Shown: in pieces, positions 1-6,902 of the stretch
Layout: every line of letters begins with the position of its first letter
Position numbering within the stretch: the stretch's first letter is position 1
Assembly (NCBI GenBank): GCA_031275035.1
Contig: JAISPH010000050.1
Coordinates: 1-10,925 of the forward strand
Source of the DNA: Treponema sp.
GTDB taxonomy: Bacteria > Spirochaetota > Spirochaetia > Treponematales > Breznakiellaceae
Length of the DNA: 10,925 nt
Direction of reading: 5' to 3'
Made by a program: the position numbers and the translations under genes
Notes under the pieces: generated by a model
Told to the model about the DNA's origin: nothing
Databases searched by the model: none
The model's input: the letters and a program-made list of their open reading frames with translations, nothing else

Positions 1-405
1 CTAATCCACCAACCCCTGGAAGTAAGACGAATGCGTGTTACATCCGCCTCTCCGGTGTATATACGCAGTTCGCATATATCGCCCCCACCCCGGATAAACG
101 CAATTCGTCTAATCAGCCCTTTCCCCGCGTATATATCACCCCAGACCCGGATATATACGTAATACGTTTAATCAGCCCAGACCCGGTATATATACGCAAT
201 TCGTTTAATCGGCCCCGTACCCGCATATATACGCAATACATATAATCGGTTCTTTCTTGGTATATATGCGCAATTCGTATAATCAGCCCAGACCCGAAAA
301 TAAAGCGAATGCGTGTTACATCCACCCGCCTGCATATAGACGTATTGCGTATATATCACCCCCGTCCGCGTATATACGCAGTTCGTATATATCGCCCCAG
401 ACCCG
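1..405 (-). repeat. Left palindromic tandem array, 36-37 bp period
   Basis: About eleven consecutive units are visible, with core ends near positions 44, 79, 114, 136, 173, 210, 247, 284, 322, 357 and 393. The end of another unit lies at 1-6, so the array continues beyond the left edge. Each core is a near-palindrome with arms such as TATATACG and CGTATATA around a CAATT or CAGTT centre, followed by a GC-rich linker of 11-15 bases (for example GCCCCAGACCCG). Most intervals are 35-38 bp. The unit ending at 136 has lost about 15 bp. Units ending at 44 and 322 are a distinct variant (AATGCGTGTTACATCC). The strand given is the one on which the units match the right-hand array. There is no gene here: reading frames through the repeats give low-complexity Tyr/Ile/Arg-rich translations. 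The array lies downstream of the minus-strand operon, so it may act in mRNA 3'-end formation or bind a protein; that role is inference. Confidence 0.9.
293..329 (+). repeat. 37-bp inverted repeat, left copy
   Basis: This stretch begins CCCGAAAATAAAGCG and ends ACATCCACCCGC. Its reverse complement occurs without mismatch at 9006-9042. It covers the variant unit of the left array. The two copies lie about 8.7 kb apart, one on each side of the envelope gene module. Confidence 0.93.
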
Positions 406-454
406 CCGCCCCAACTCCTCCTCTTCACACACGCTCCCCGCCCCGGTAAAAGCC

Positions 455-476
455 ATCCGCCGCCAGGAAGGCGGAT
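455..476 (-). terminator. Possible terminator hairpin after the leftward operon
   Basis: A 7-bp perfect stem (ATCCGCC with GGCGGAT) encloses an 8-base loop. On the minus strand it is followed by GGCTTTTACC, a weak T-run. It lies about 85 bases downstream of the deacetylase-like stop codon and before the repeat array. The short T-run makes it a mediocre intrinsic terminator. Nothing else is recognisable between 406 and 560 apart from pyrimidine-rich sequence. Confidence 0.35.
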
Positions 477-560
477 TGTGTCCGCAGGGCAACGGCAGGG
501 ATGCCGCCAGCAGGGACGCCGCCGGAGACCAGGCCCCGGCGCTGAACATTACGGAAACAG

Positions 561-2909
561 TTACCGCGCGTGTTCCATCACCGTCGAAACCGGCACCACT
601 TCATAACCGGAACGGACCAGGGCGTCCAGCAGCACGTCGAGGCGGTTGAAGAGGTAATCCTTCCGGCCTCCGGGAAGAAGCCCCAGCCTGACGGGGATGA
701 TAGAACCGGGCCGCTTTGTTTCCATAATAAAATCGATCATATCCGAAGCCGGGTACTGGGTAATGCCGATCCGCCTGGATTCGTCCAGGCTGATCCAGTC
801 CTGGGGGTCCGTGTCCCGGCCTACGGTCCTGTACCCCGCGGCGGCGGCGGCGGCGATTATCTCCGGGGAGGCGGCGTAATAGGGGGGGTGCCAGAGGAGG
901 CTCAACTCGCTGCCGGAAGCGCGGAAGAATTCATCCTCGTTCCGGGCCAGGCCCCGGGAGATAAAGTCCGGATCTATCTGATACCGGGCGTCGGATACAT
1001 CAATGGGGGCAAAGAACATGGAGGCGGTCTCGTGGCCCGCCCCGGCAATGTCCCGGACGGCGGCGGGATAACGGCGGATAAATTCGCCGTTCAGGAAAAA
1101 GGTGGCCCTGATGCCGAAACGGTTCAACGTATCCAGTACGACAGGAAGCCCCGTGGCGTCGTCGTAGAGATCAAAGCAGAGAGCCACTTCCCGCAGGCCG
1201 TCCCGGAGGCCGTGGGTAAAGAGGCCGGGGGTCCGGTCCTTCTCTTCGGCCGCGGCGGGCCGGAGGTACTCTATGGCGGGAAACAGGGAAACGGTTCCCG
1301 CAGAACCGAGGCTCCGTACCATGGGAAGATTTTCGTAGGGCCCGGAACTCTGTTTTTCCAGATAGATTCGGAAGCGGGATGAAACGGTGGAACTTTCCCG
1401 GACGGGGGGATCCGTGATTCCGGTCCAGGGGGCGGTTCCATCGGTAACAAACCATGAGCCGCCGCTCCGGGCAAAGATGCGGCTTCCCCCCTCTTCAAAG
1501 CCAAACTGAGCCGCCGAGGAAAGACAGATAAGGCTCTGCTGTATCCTAAGTTCCGGGGACTCCGCCGGTTCCGCGGCGGCGCCCTGCCCCAGGGTAAAGC
1601 GGGAAGCCGCCGCCCCGGAAAGGCGGACCCGCCGTATTCCCTCTACATCACCGGCGATAAGCTCATTGTCGTCAATCCAGATGCATGAAAGGGCGGGGCT
1701 GGTTCCCAGGGTTTCCAGAAGTTTCCAGCTGCTATAATCGTAGAGGACTATGCCCCCTTCCCCCCAGAAGAGGGCCCTGGTCCCGCCGGGAGAAAGGGCG
1801 CCGCGGGATCCCGCCGGAGATTCCAGGGCGGTAAAGAGCAGTTCCCTTCCATTACTGTTGATATGGAGGCGGTAGGCAAAAAGTTCCGTTTCGTTCTTCC
1901 TGGGTATGGAGGCTATTACCGTTACCATGCCGCCCGGAGCCCACAGCACCGAAAGGGCGGCGCTGGCCCGGGGGATCATTACATAGGGCAGAGAAGCCTG
2001 GGAAAGGGCTTCATAATCGTCCATTCCCAGGGGATAGTAGAAGAGGTTCCGGCCCCCCTTGGCAAGCAGTATGGACTGGGATTCGGGGCCTATCCAAAAC
2101 GAATCGAAGCCTGGGTCAAAGTCCCAGGGGATCTTCCCCGCCACGGAACCTATTTCGAGAAACCCCGCATAGAGGGTCCGGGCAAAAAGTTCCGCGCTGC
2201 GGACCCGGAAAACCGTGGAGCTCCGGAGATAAAAAAAGTCTCCCCCCCTGCCCCAGGCTATGGAATTGACGGCCCCCTCGCCTATGAGCCGGTACTGTTC
2301 GTCCATTGAGGCAAGAAGCGGGGCGCCTATGGTATAGTAGTAGAGTTTTCCCCCCTTGGCGTAGACAAAGAGCCGGGAATTGGGGCTCCAGCAGGCGGGG
2401 AAAAACCGGTCCGGCCTTTCCACCTGGACGGCGACGGGAGTCTTTTCCCCGGAAACCGTATCCAGCAGGATAAGATTTCCGTAGGCCGCGGTTACGGGCT
2501 CCACATAGAGAAGCCATTTGCCGTCGGCGGAGGCGGCCATCTCTTCCACCCGGCCGCCCAGCACGGGGGAGCCCCCCGAAAAGGAGGGAAATCCGGGAAT
2601 ATGCCGGGGAAGGCCCCCGGAAAGGGGAATGCGGATAACCCCAAAGGCGTTCCGCACCTGAAGGGTTCCGCCGTCTTCGACCAGATCCATCTTTTCGGGA
2701 AAGGCGGTAAGCTGCCTCATGGACAGGTCCGTCAGCCGGGAAAGGAGCAGAACCCCCTGGGAATGGGCGCCGTTATTGTCCGAATCGGCCCGGAGAAGCA
2801 GCCGGTCATCGCCGGATACATCGGGGGCGCTGAAATTAACCTTTGCCGCGCTCCGGGCCGCCGGAAGCAGCAACGCGGGGATGATTAACCATAACGGAAA
2901 TTTAGCCAT
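561..2909 (-). CDS. Exported beta-propeller protein with a degenerate NodB/CE4 polysaccharide deacetylase domain
   Basis: The 782-aa product begins with a Sec-type signal (Lys3, hydrophobic 5-16, then AARSAA); there is no lipobox Cys. Residues about 30-500 carry recurring WD40/TolB-like blade motifs (WSPNSRLFVYAKGG, WAPGG, LSPGGTRALFWGEGG), so a beta-propeller is likely. Residues about 573-778 match a NodB homology domain: ATFFLNGEFI (602-611), HPPYY (674-678) in place of RPPY, DTDPQDW (699-705) and RPGSII (733-738). The metal-site motifs are altered. Motif 1 reads CFDLYDD (578-584) rather than TFDDG, the usual H-x3-H after GHE is absent (GHETASMFF, 625-633), and the late catalytic His is missing (VRLG). 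The family removes acetyl groups from peptidoglycan or other glycans. This member may have lost that activity or use different chemistry. It is the last gene of a leftward operon headed by an M23 peptidase. No good ribosome binding site precedes the ATG; the start was chosen because it gives an intact signal peptide. Confidence 0.85.
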   Translation of the reverse strand: MAKFPLWLIIPALLLPAARSAAKVNFSAPDVSGDDRLLLRADSDNNGAHSQGVLLLSRLTDLSMRQLTAFPEKMDLVEDGGTLQVRNAFGVIRIPLSGGLPRHIPGFPSFSGGSPVLGGRVEEMAASADGKWLLYVEPVTAAYGNLILLDTVSGEKTPVAVQVERPDRFFPACWSPNSRLFVYAKGGKLYYYTIGAPLLASMDEQYRLIGEGAVNSIAWGRGGDFFYLRSSTVFRVRSAELFARTLYAGFLEIGSVAGKIPWDFDPGFDSFWIGPESQSILLAKGGRNLFYYPLGMDDYEALSQASLPYVMIPRASAALSVLWAPGGMVTVIASIPRKNETELFAYRLHINSNGRELLFTALESPAGSRGALSPGGTRALFWGEGGIVLYDYSSWKLLETLGTSPALSCIWIDDNELIAGDVEGIRRVRLSGAAASRFTLGQGAAAEPAESPELRIQQSLICLSSAAQFGFEEGGSRIFARSGGSWFVTDGTAPWTGITDPPVRESSTVSSRFRIYLEKQSSGPYENLPMVRSLGSAGTVSLFPAIEYLRPAAAEEKDRTPGLFTHGLRDGLREVALCFDLYDDATGLPVVLDTLNRFGIRATFFLNGEFIRRYPAAVRDIAGAGHETASMFFAPIDVSDARYQIDPDFISRGLARNEDEFFRASGSELSLLWHPPYYAASPEIIAAAAAAGYRTVGRDTDPQDWISLDESRRIGITQYPASDMIDFIMETKRPGSIIPVRLGLLPGGRKDYLFNRLDVLLDALVRSGYEVVPVSTVMEHAR

Positions 2910-2956
2910 ATCTATAGTATCGGCTCATTCCGGAAAAAGCAAAATACAGAACAGGC

Positions 2957-2980
2957 CCGGTTCCGTCAAACCGGAACCGG
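2957..2980 (-). terminator. Intergenic hairpin upstream of the deacetylase-like gene
   Basis: A perfect 9-bp stem (CCGGTTCCG with CGGAACCGG) with a 6-base loop lies in the 81-base gap between the 59-aa gene and the deacetylase-like gene. On the minus strand it is followed by GCCTGTTCTGTATTTTGC, which is only moderately T-rich. It could be an attenuator, a partial terminator or an mRNA-stability element that lowers expression of the last gene. Confidence 0.4.
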
Positions 2981-2990
2981 AGGCTCTGGA

Positions 2991-3170
2991 TCAAGGTTTT
3001 TTAAGGATGATCTCTTCCAGTTCCTGTTCCAGAATATCCAAATTCCGCTCCATCTCCTGAATCCGGCGTATAGAATACCGGATCTTGGTATGCCGGAGAC
3101 GATCGCAGGTTTTATCTAAGACCGCTTCAAAGGAGGGGGGATTTGAAACCGCCGCTTTTTTTTCATTCAT
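2991..3170 (-). CDS. 59-aa charged helical protein, function unknown
   Basis: This small gene begins MNEKKAAVSN and ends LEEIILKKP. Residues about 14-57 are strongly charged and read as one continuous helix with heptad-like spacing (IRRIQEMERNLDILEQELEEI), so a coiled coil or a small partner-binding protein is plausible. It has no signal peptide and looks cytoplasmic. GGGGGA sits about 7 bases before the ATG. The gene starts 22 bases after the stop of the 41-aa gene, in the same direction, which supports cotranscription. I do not recognise a family. Being in an envelope operon, it could be an adaptor or regulator; that is inference. Confidence 0.68.
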   Translation of the reverse strand: MNEKKAAVSNPPSFEAVLDKTCDRLRHTKIRYSIRRIQEMERNLDILEQELEEIILKKP

Positions 3171-3192
3171 ACCATATCCCCCGAAGATAACG

Positions 3193-3318
3193 CTAATTAT
3201 CTCCGTTCAGGATGATAACTGTTTCGGAAACTCCCGGAGAATTCCATGAGTTATCATAGGCCCGGATAAAGGTCGCCACCGCGATAAAGGCCATTAAAAT
3301 AAAAACCAAATTACGCAT
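3193..3318 (-). CDS. 41-aa secreted or membrane-anchored small peptide, function unknown
   Basis: The product begins MRNLVFILMAFIAVATFIRA, a positively charged start followed by a hydrophobic segment (residues 4-18) that would serve as a signal peptide or single membrane span. A short polar tail follows (YDNSWNSPGV ... NGDN). GGAG lies 4 bases before the ATG. The gene begins 32 bases after the stop of the M23 peptidase gene and is followed 22 bases later by the 59-aa gene, so it sits inside the operon. It could be a small membrane regulator of the neighbouring peptidase, but nothing in the sequence shows that directly. Confidence 0.65.
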   Translation of the reverse strand: MRNLVFILMAFIAVATFIRAYDNSWNSPGVSETVIILNGDN

Positions 3319-3350
3319 GATTCTCCATCCAGGTCATTTTAAGTGTACTG

Positions 3351-4490
3351 TTATGAATTAAGAAATTCAAGGGGATTCAGGGCCCTTCCGTTTTTATAGA
3401 CCGCAAAGTGCAGATGCGGCCCGGTGCTGTAACCGGTGCTGCCCACCTCTCCTATTTTGGCCCCCTGATTAACATAGGCTCCCTGCCGCACCGATGTAAC
3501 GCTCATGTGACCGTACAAGGTCTGATACCCGTTGCTGTGGGTAAGGATGATATACTTCCCATAAACCGAGTTGACCCCCACCATGGAAACCCTGCCGTCC
3601 ATGGCGGCCTTGATGGGCGTACCCGTACTGGCCGCCAGATCCACCGCCGCATGGTAACGCCGTTCCCCCGTAAAGGGATCCCGGCGCCAGCCGAAGGGAG
3701 AAGTAAGCCGTCCCCGGATGGGGTAGATGAAGAATTCTCCCAGGGCCATTTTAAGATCTTCCGCCCGCATCCTCGCTCCGGGTAAAAAGAGCACCGTCCC
3801 GGGATTTATGGCGTCGCTTTGTATGTCGTTGGCATCCAGGATGGCCTCCAGGGGAATGCCCTGGGCCGAGGATATTTTCAACAGGGTATCGCCCCGCTTA
3901 ACCGTATAGGGGATGCCGTCCATGTTGGGGATGCGGATAACATCGCCCGCGCTGAGCCGCTTGGCGTTGGCTATGCTGTTGGAGGCGATAATGGCGTCCA
4001 TGGAAAGGGCATGATTGGCGGCGATCCTGGACACCGAATCGCCCCGCCTGACCGTATAGGATTTCCACTCAAAGGTTTCCATCAGATCCAGGGGGATAGT
4101 TCCCTCCTGCTCAGCCGCCCCCGGACTGAGTCCCGCATAGGAGGCCAGGCTTGCCCGGAAGACCATGTCCTCTCCGGGGTAAAGGCCTGCATCGGAACGC
4201 CAGTTCAGGACAAGCAGGACCAGGAGCAGTCCGGTAAGGACGGTCAGGAAAGCGGCGGAAACGGCGAAGGTCCTTGGGGAATAACGGAGTTTCCTCGGTT
4301 TGATCCAGGGCAGTTTTATCAAGGGCAGCTTAAACCGGGGCAGATGCAGTTTCCGGCGGCGGCGTATATGGGCGGGCTTTTGTTTTATTTTGGCAATTGC
4401 GGCAGATCCGGCCCGGTAATCAGCCGCCTTGGAGAGCAGAGAGGGAAAACGGCGGTGTTTGACGCGCTGGGCCGCAATAATATCGTTCAT
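3351..4490 (-). CDS. Membrane-anchored LysM-M23 peptidoglycan endopeptidase
   Basis: The 379-aa product has a very basic N-terminal cytoplasmic region (1-73, rich in RRRRK and KLP/KPR), one transmembrane segment (about 74-96), two LysM peptidoglycan-binding repeats (YTVRRGDSVSRIA from about 145 and YTVKRGDTLLKIS from about 195, each ending in R/LxP), and a C-terminal M23 domain (about 261-375). The Zn-binding pattern is present: HAAVD (280-284), YGH (326-328) and HLHF (359-362). Such enzymes cut peptide cross-links in the periplasm, or activate amidases when metal ligands are lost; here the ligands are kept. The frame stays open 42 codons further upstream, but that extension would overlap the divergent signal peptidase gene and cross a TATAAT element, so I start at the ATG at 4490. 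No clear ribosome binding site is seen. It is the first gene of the leftward operon. Confidence 0.92.
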   Translation of the reverse strand: MNDIIAAQRVKHRRFPSLLSKAADYRAGSAAIAKIKQKPAHIRRRRKLHLPRFKLPLIKLPWIKPRKLRYSPRTFAVSAAFLTVLTGLLLVLLVLNWRSDAGLYPGEDMVFRASLASYAGLSPGAAEQEGTIPLDLMETFEWKSYTVRRGDSVSRIAANHALSMDAIIASNSIANAKRLSAGDVIRIPNMDGIPYTVKRGDTLLKISSAQGIPLEAILDANDIQSDAINPGTVLFLPGARMRAEDLKMALGEFFIYPIRGRLTSPFGWRRDPFTGERRYHAAVDLAASTGTPIKAAMDGRVSMVGVNSVYGKYIILTHSNGYQTLYGHMSVTSVRQGAYVNQGAKIGEVGSTGYSTGPHLHFAVYKNGRALNPLEFLNS

Positions 4491-4503
4491 AATACTTGGT
4501 TTA

Positions 4504-4532
4504 TCGACATAATCAAACCTAATGATTATACT
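4504..4532 (+). promoter_or_regulatory. Promoter of the signal peptidase-PBP-DUF115 operon
   Basis: TCGACA (4504-4509) and TATACT (4527-4532) are separated by 17 bases; each matches the sigma-70 consensus at 5 of 6 positions. The predicted transcript start, near 4539, lies only about three bases before the ATG at 4542, so translation of the first gene may be leaderless or nearly so. The -10 overlaps the -10 of the divergent promoter. Confidence 0.55.
4525..4530 (-). promoter_or_regulatory. -10 element of the M23 peptidase operon
   Basis: A perfect TATAAT lies on the minus strand. The hexamer 17 bases upstream, TTCAGT (4548-4553), is a poor -35. Initiation near 4518 would give a leader of about 28 bases before the start at 4490. 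It shares bases with the plus-strand TATACT, so one AT-rich core may serve both directions. Confidence 0.5.
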
Positions 4533-4541
4533 TGCCGGTGT

Positions 4542-5045
4542 ATGAAGACTGAACCGGAAGCTCCTTCGGGCCCGCCTGGGCCGGAATCCGGGACAACCGG
4601 GGCCCTTGGAGGACACGCCGGGGAAACGGGCGGCAGGGGCTGGCCCGCCCGGAGCATACTGGCCGCATTCGCCGTGGCCCTTCTGATGAAGATCTTTCTC
4701 TTCGACTTTATGATTGCCGAGGGCCGTTCCATGACGCCGGCGATTATGCCGGGAACCATACTGCTGGTGTTTAAAAGCGCATACGGCATACGGCTTCCCC
4801 TGTCCAAAAAATACCTGTTCCTCTGGGCCCTTCCCAGGGAGGGGGACGTGGTGGTTTTCTATACCCCCCAGGGAGAGATCGCAGTAAAGCGCTGCGCGGG
4901 TTTAACAAAGGAGGGGGCCTTTGTCGCCCTGGGAGATAACAGCCGGGATTCCCTGGATTCCCGCTCCTATGGCCCGGTGCCGGCGGATTGTATCGTAGGA
5001 AAGGTACTCAGCTTGAGGGGGTCCCGCCCTGTGAAAGGATATTAG
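4542..5045 (+). CDS. lepB: Type I signal peptidase
   Basis: The 167-aa product removes signal peptides from exported proteins at the outer face of the cytoplasmic membrane. Residues 1-36 are a Pro/Gly-rich cytoplasmic tail, and 37-57 form the membrane anchor. The catalytic Ser is Ser63 in GRSMTP and the general base is Lys116 in AVKRCAG. The family box GDNSRDSLDSRSYGPV (131-146) and IVGKV (151-155) follow. It is short for the family, near the minimal Gram-positive type. The open frame extends far upstream, but that part runs opposite to the M23 gene and is rejected. The ATG at 4542 is the only good start before the membrane segment and sits directly downstream of a promoter, with no clear ribosome binding site. 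Its TAG stop abuts the ATG of the next gene. Confidence 0.93.
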   Translation: MKTEPEAPSGPPGPESGTTGALGGHAGETGGRGWPARSILAAFAVALLMKIFLFDFMIAEGRSMTPAIMPGTILLVFKSAYGIRLPLSKKYLFLWALPREGDVVVFYTPQGEIAVKRCAGLTKEGAFVALGDNSRDSLDSRSYGPVPADCIVGKVLSLRGSRPVKGY

Positions 5046-6902
5046 ATGAGCTTTCCCCAGGAAAGAAGGCGTTTCCTCGTTTTTGTTTCCCTCTTTGCCC
5101 TGGCCGCCCTGGCGGTCTTTGTCCGCTATACCACGCTGATGCTGAACCCCTCCGGAACGGGGACCCTGAATCCTCCGGGTGGAGGCTTTGGGGAACGGGG
5201 TCCCATCCTTGACCGTAACGGCCGGATCCTGGCGCTCCAGACCAGGCTGGGAAATATCAGCGTCTGGAGGCCGGAAATTGCCGATGCCGGCGCCCTGGCC
5301 CAGGAACTTTCCCCCATTCTGGAAATGCCCGCCGGTGAAATACGGGACCGGATAAGCCTTTCCCCCAGCGATTTTGTCTACATTAAAAAACAGGTAGATC
5401 AATCGGTGATCCGGGCCATAGAAAACGCCAAGGCCCAGCGGCAGCTCCGGGGGGTCAGCATTGAACCCGTGGTGGGACGGATCTATCCTGAAAAACAGCT
5501 TGCCGGTCAGATTGTAGGTTTTGTAGGGGATGTCAACCGGGGGCTGGCAGGGATTGAGTATGCCTTTGAGCAGGAGCTGGCTCCGGCCGGAAACGGTCAG
5601 GGCAATCAGGTGCTTCTCACCATCGATATCGGCGTCCAGTATATCCTGGAAGATATAGCCCGGAAAACCATGGCGGAAAATCAGGCCGAGGGGGTGATGT
5701 TCCTGGCCATGGACCCCCGTTCCGGGGATATTCTGGGTTCCGCCTCCCTCCCCGGTTTTGACCCCAACGACATCCGGTCCTCCAGCGAGATTTCCCGGAT
5801 GGACCGGCCCGCAATCTGGGCCTATGAACCCGGCTCGGTATTCAAGGTCTTTTCCCTGGCGGCCCTGCTGGACGCCGGGGCTATCGCCGAAGACACCATC
5901 TTTTTTTGCAACGGCCGCTATGAACGGATCACCGGCCGGGGCGAGCGGATCGTCATCAACTGCCTGGGCGCCCACGGCCGGGTCAGCGCCCGGGAGATTA
6001 TCATCTATTCCTGTAACGCCGGGGCCGCCTATGCGGCGGACCGGCTGGAGACGGGAACCTTCTACAATCTGCTCAGGGATTTCGGCTTCGGCGCCCGGAC
6101 CGGGGCGGGAAACCCCGGGGAAACGGCGGGATTTTTCCGCCCCACGGCGGAGTGGTCCGAACGGTCCAAGCCCACCATTGCCATGGGCCAGGAAATTGCG
6201 GTCTCCGCGGTACAAATGCTCCAGGCCGCCACCGCCATCGCCAACGACGGGGTCCTGGTCCATCCCCGGGTGGTTTCCCGGATCCTCTCACCGGAGGGAA
6301 AGATACTGCGAAACTATGAAGCGGCCCCGCCGCGGCGTATCATCGGGCAGGAGACCGCCCGGGCCATGAGGCGCTATATGGCGGACGTTACCTCCAGTAT
6401 CGGCACGGGCTGGAGGGCCAATGTGGAGGATCTTTCCCTGGCGGTAAAGACCGGAACCGCCGAGATCATCGATCCCGCCACAGGGATCTACTCGGATACG
6501 GACTTCATCGCCAGCTGTATAGCCCTGCTTCCGGCGGAGTCTCCCTCGCTGGTACTCTACCTGGTGATCATCAAACCCAGGGGCGATTACCTTGGGGGCC
6601 GCATCGCCGCCCCTCCCATCAGAGAAGCCGCAGAGGCCCTTATCGATTATTTGGGAATACCCCGGGGCAGAAACCCCCAGATAAGCCATCCCGGTTCCGT
6701 CAGCCTTCCCCCGGAGGAGACCCTGGTCATCGGCGACAGTATCCCGGATTTTACCGGCTATGCCAAACGGCAGCTCCTTCCCCTGCTGCTCCGGGATGAT
6801 CTTCAGCTTGAAATTAACGGCGAAGGCTGGGTCAAACGGCAGAGTCCCGCTCCGGGGACTCCTTTCAGCCCGGGAATGACGATCATCCTGGAACTGGAAT
6901 GA
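5046..6902 (+). CDS. ftsI: Class B penicillin-binding protein (peptidoglycan transpeptidase, FtsI/SpoVD-like) with a C-terminal PASTA domain
   Basis: The 618-aa product has a short cytoplasmic start, one membrane anchor (about 10-27), a PBP dimerisation domain with the class B signature RGPILDRNG (52-59 region), and a transpeptidase domain with all three active-site motifs: SVFK (264-267), SCN (322-324) and KTG (468-470). A single PASTA-type segment (about 565-618) ends the protein. It would cross-link septal peptidoglycan in the periplasm, probably with an FtsW-type glycosyltransferase that is not in this window. Assignment to FtsI rather than the elongation PBP2 rests on length and the PASTA domain. 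AAAGGA lies about 7 bases before the ATG, which directly follows the signal peptidase stop. Its TGA overlaps the next ATG (ATGA), indicating translational coupling. Confidence 0.93.
   Translation: MSFPQERRRFLVFVSLFALAALAVFVRYTTLMLNPSGTGTLNPPGGGFGERGPILDRNGRILALQTRLGNISVWRPEIADAGALAQELSPILEMPAGEIRDRISLSPSDFVYIKKQVDQSVIRAIENAKAQRQLRGVSIEPVVGRIYPEKQLAGQIVGFVGDVNRGLAGIEYAFEQELAPAGNGQGNQVLLTIDIGVQYILEDIARKTMAENQAEGVMFLAMDPRSGDILGSASLPGFDPNDIRSSSEISRMDRPAIWAYEPGSVFKVFSLAALLDAGAIAEDTIFFCNGRYERITGRGERIVINCLGAHGRVSAREIIIYSCNAGAAYAADRLETGTFYNLLRDFGFGARTGAGNPGETAGFFRPTAEWSERSKPTIAMGQEIAVSAVQMLQAATAIANDGVLVHPRVVSRILSPEGKILRNYEAAPPRRIIGQETARAMRRYMADVTSSIGTGWRANVEDLSLAVKTGTAEIIDPATGIYSDTDFIASCIALLPAESPSLVLYLVIIKPRGDYLGGRIAAPPIREAAEALIDYLGIPRGRNPQISHPGSVSLPPEETLVIGDSIPDFTGYAKRQLLPLLLRDDLQLEINGEGWVKRQSPAPGTPFSPGMTIILELE

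Noticed and set aside
1..405. CRISPR array, suggested by the 36-37 bp period
   Set aside because: The repeats are contiguous and share a palindromic core plus similar linkers. There are no unique spacers between identical repeats, and no cas genes are present.
113..649. ORFs on both strands through the left array
   Set aside because: They translate the repeat into Tyr/Ile/Arg-rich low-complexity sequence in several frames at once, as expected for a tandem repeat without stops.
570..2900. Plus-strand ORFs opposite the deacetylase-like gene
   Set aside because: They are shadow frames with Gly/Pro/Arg-rich translations, and the minus-strand protein has a signal peptide and domain motifs.
3819..4541. 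Upstream extension of the signal peptidase frame
   Set aside because: It runs antisense to the M23 peptidase gene, has no signal peptidase features, and lies before the promoter and the ATG at 4542.
4491..4616. 42-codon N-terminal extension of the M23 peptidase
   Set aside because: It overlaps the divergent gene and crosses a perfect TATAAT. The start at 4490 leaves a complete protein.
4902..6263. 453-codon minus-strand ORF
   Set aside because: It lies antisense to the signal peptidase and PBP genes, which have complete catalytic motifs. It is Gly/Pro-rich, as expected for a shadow frame in GC-rich DNA.
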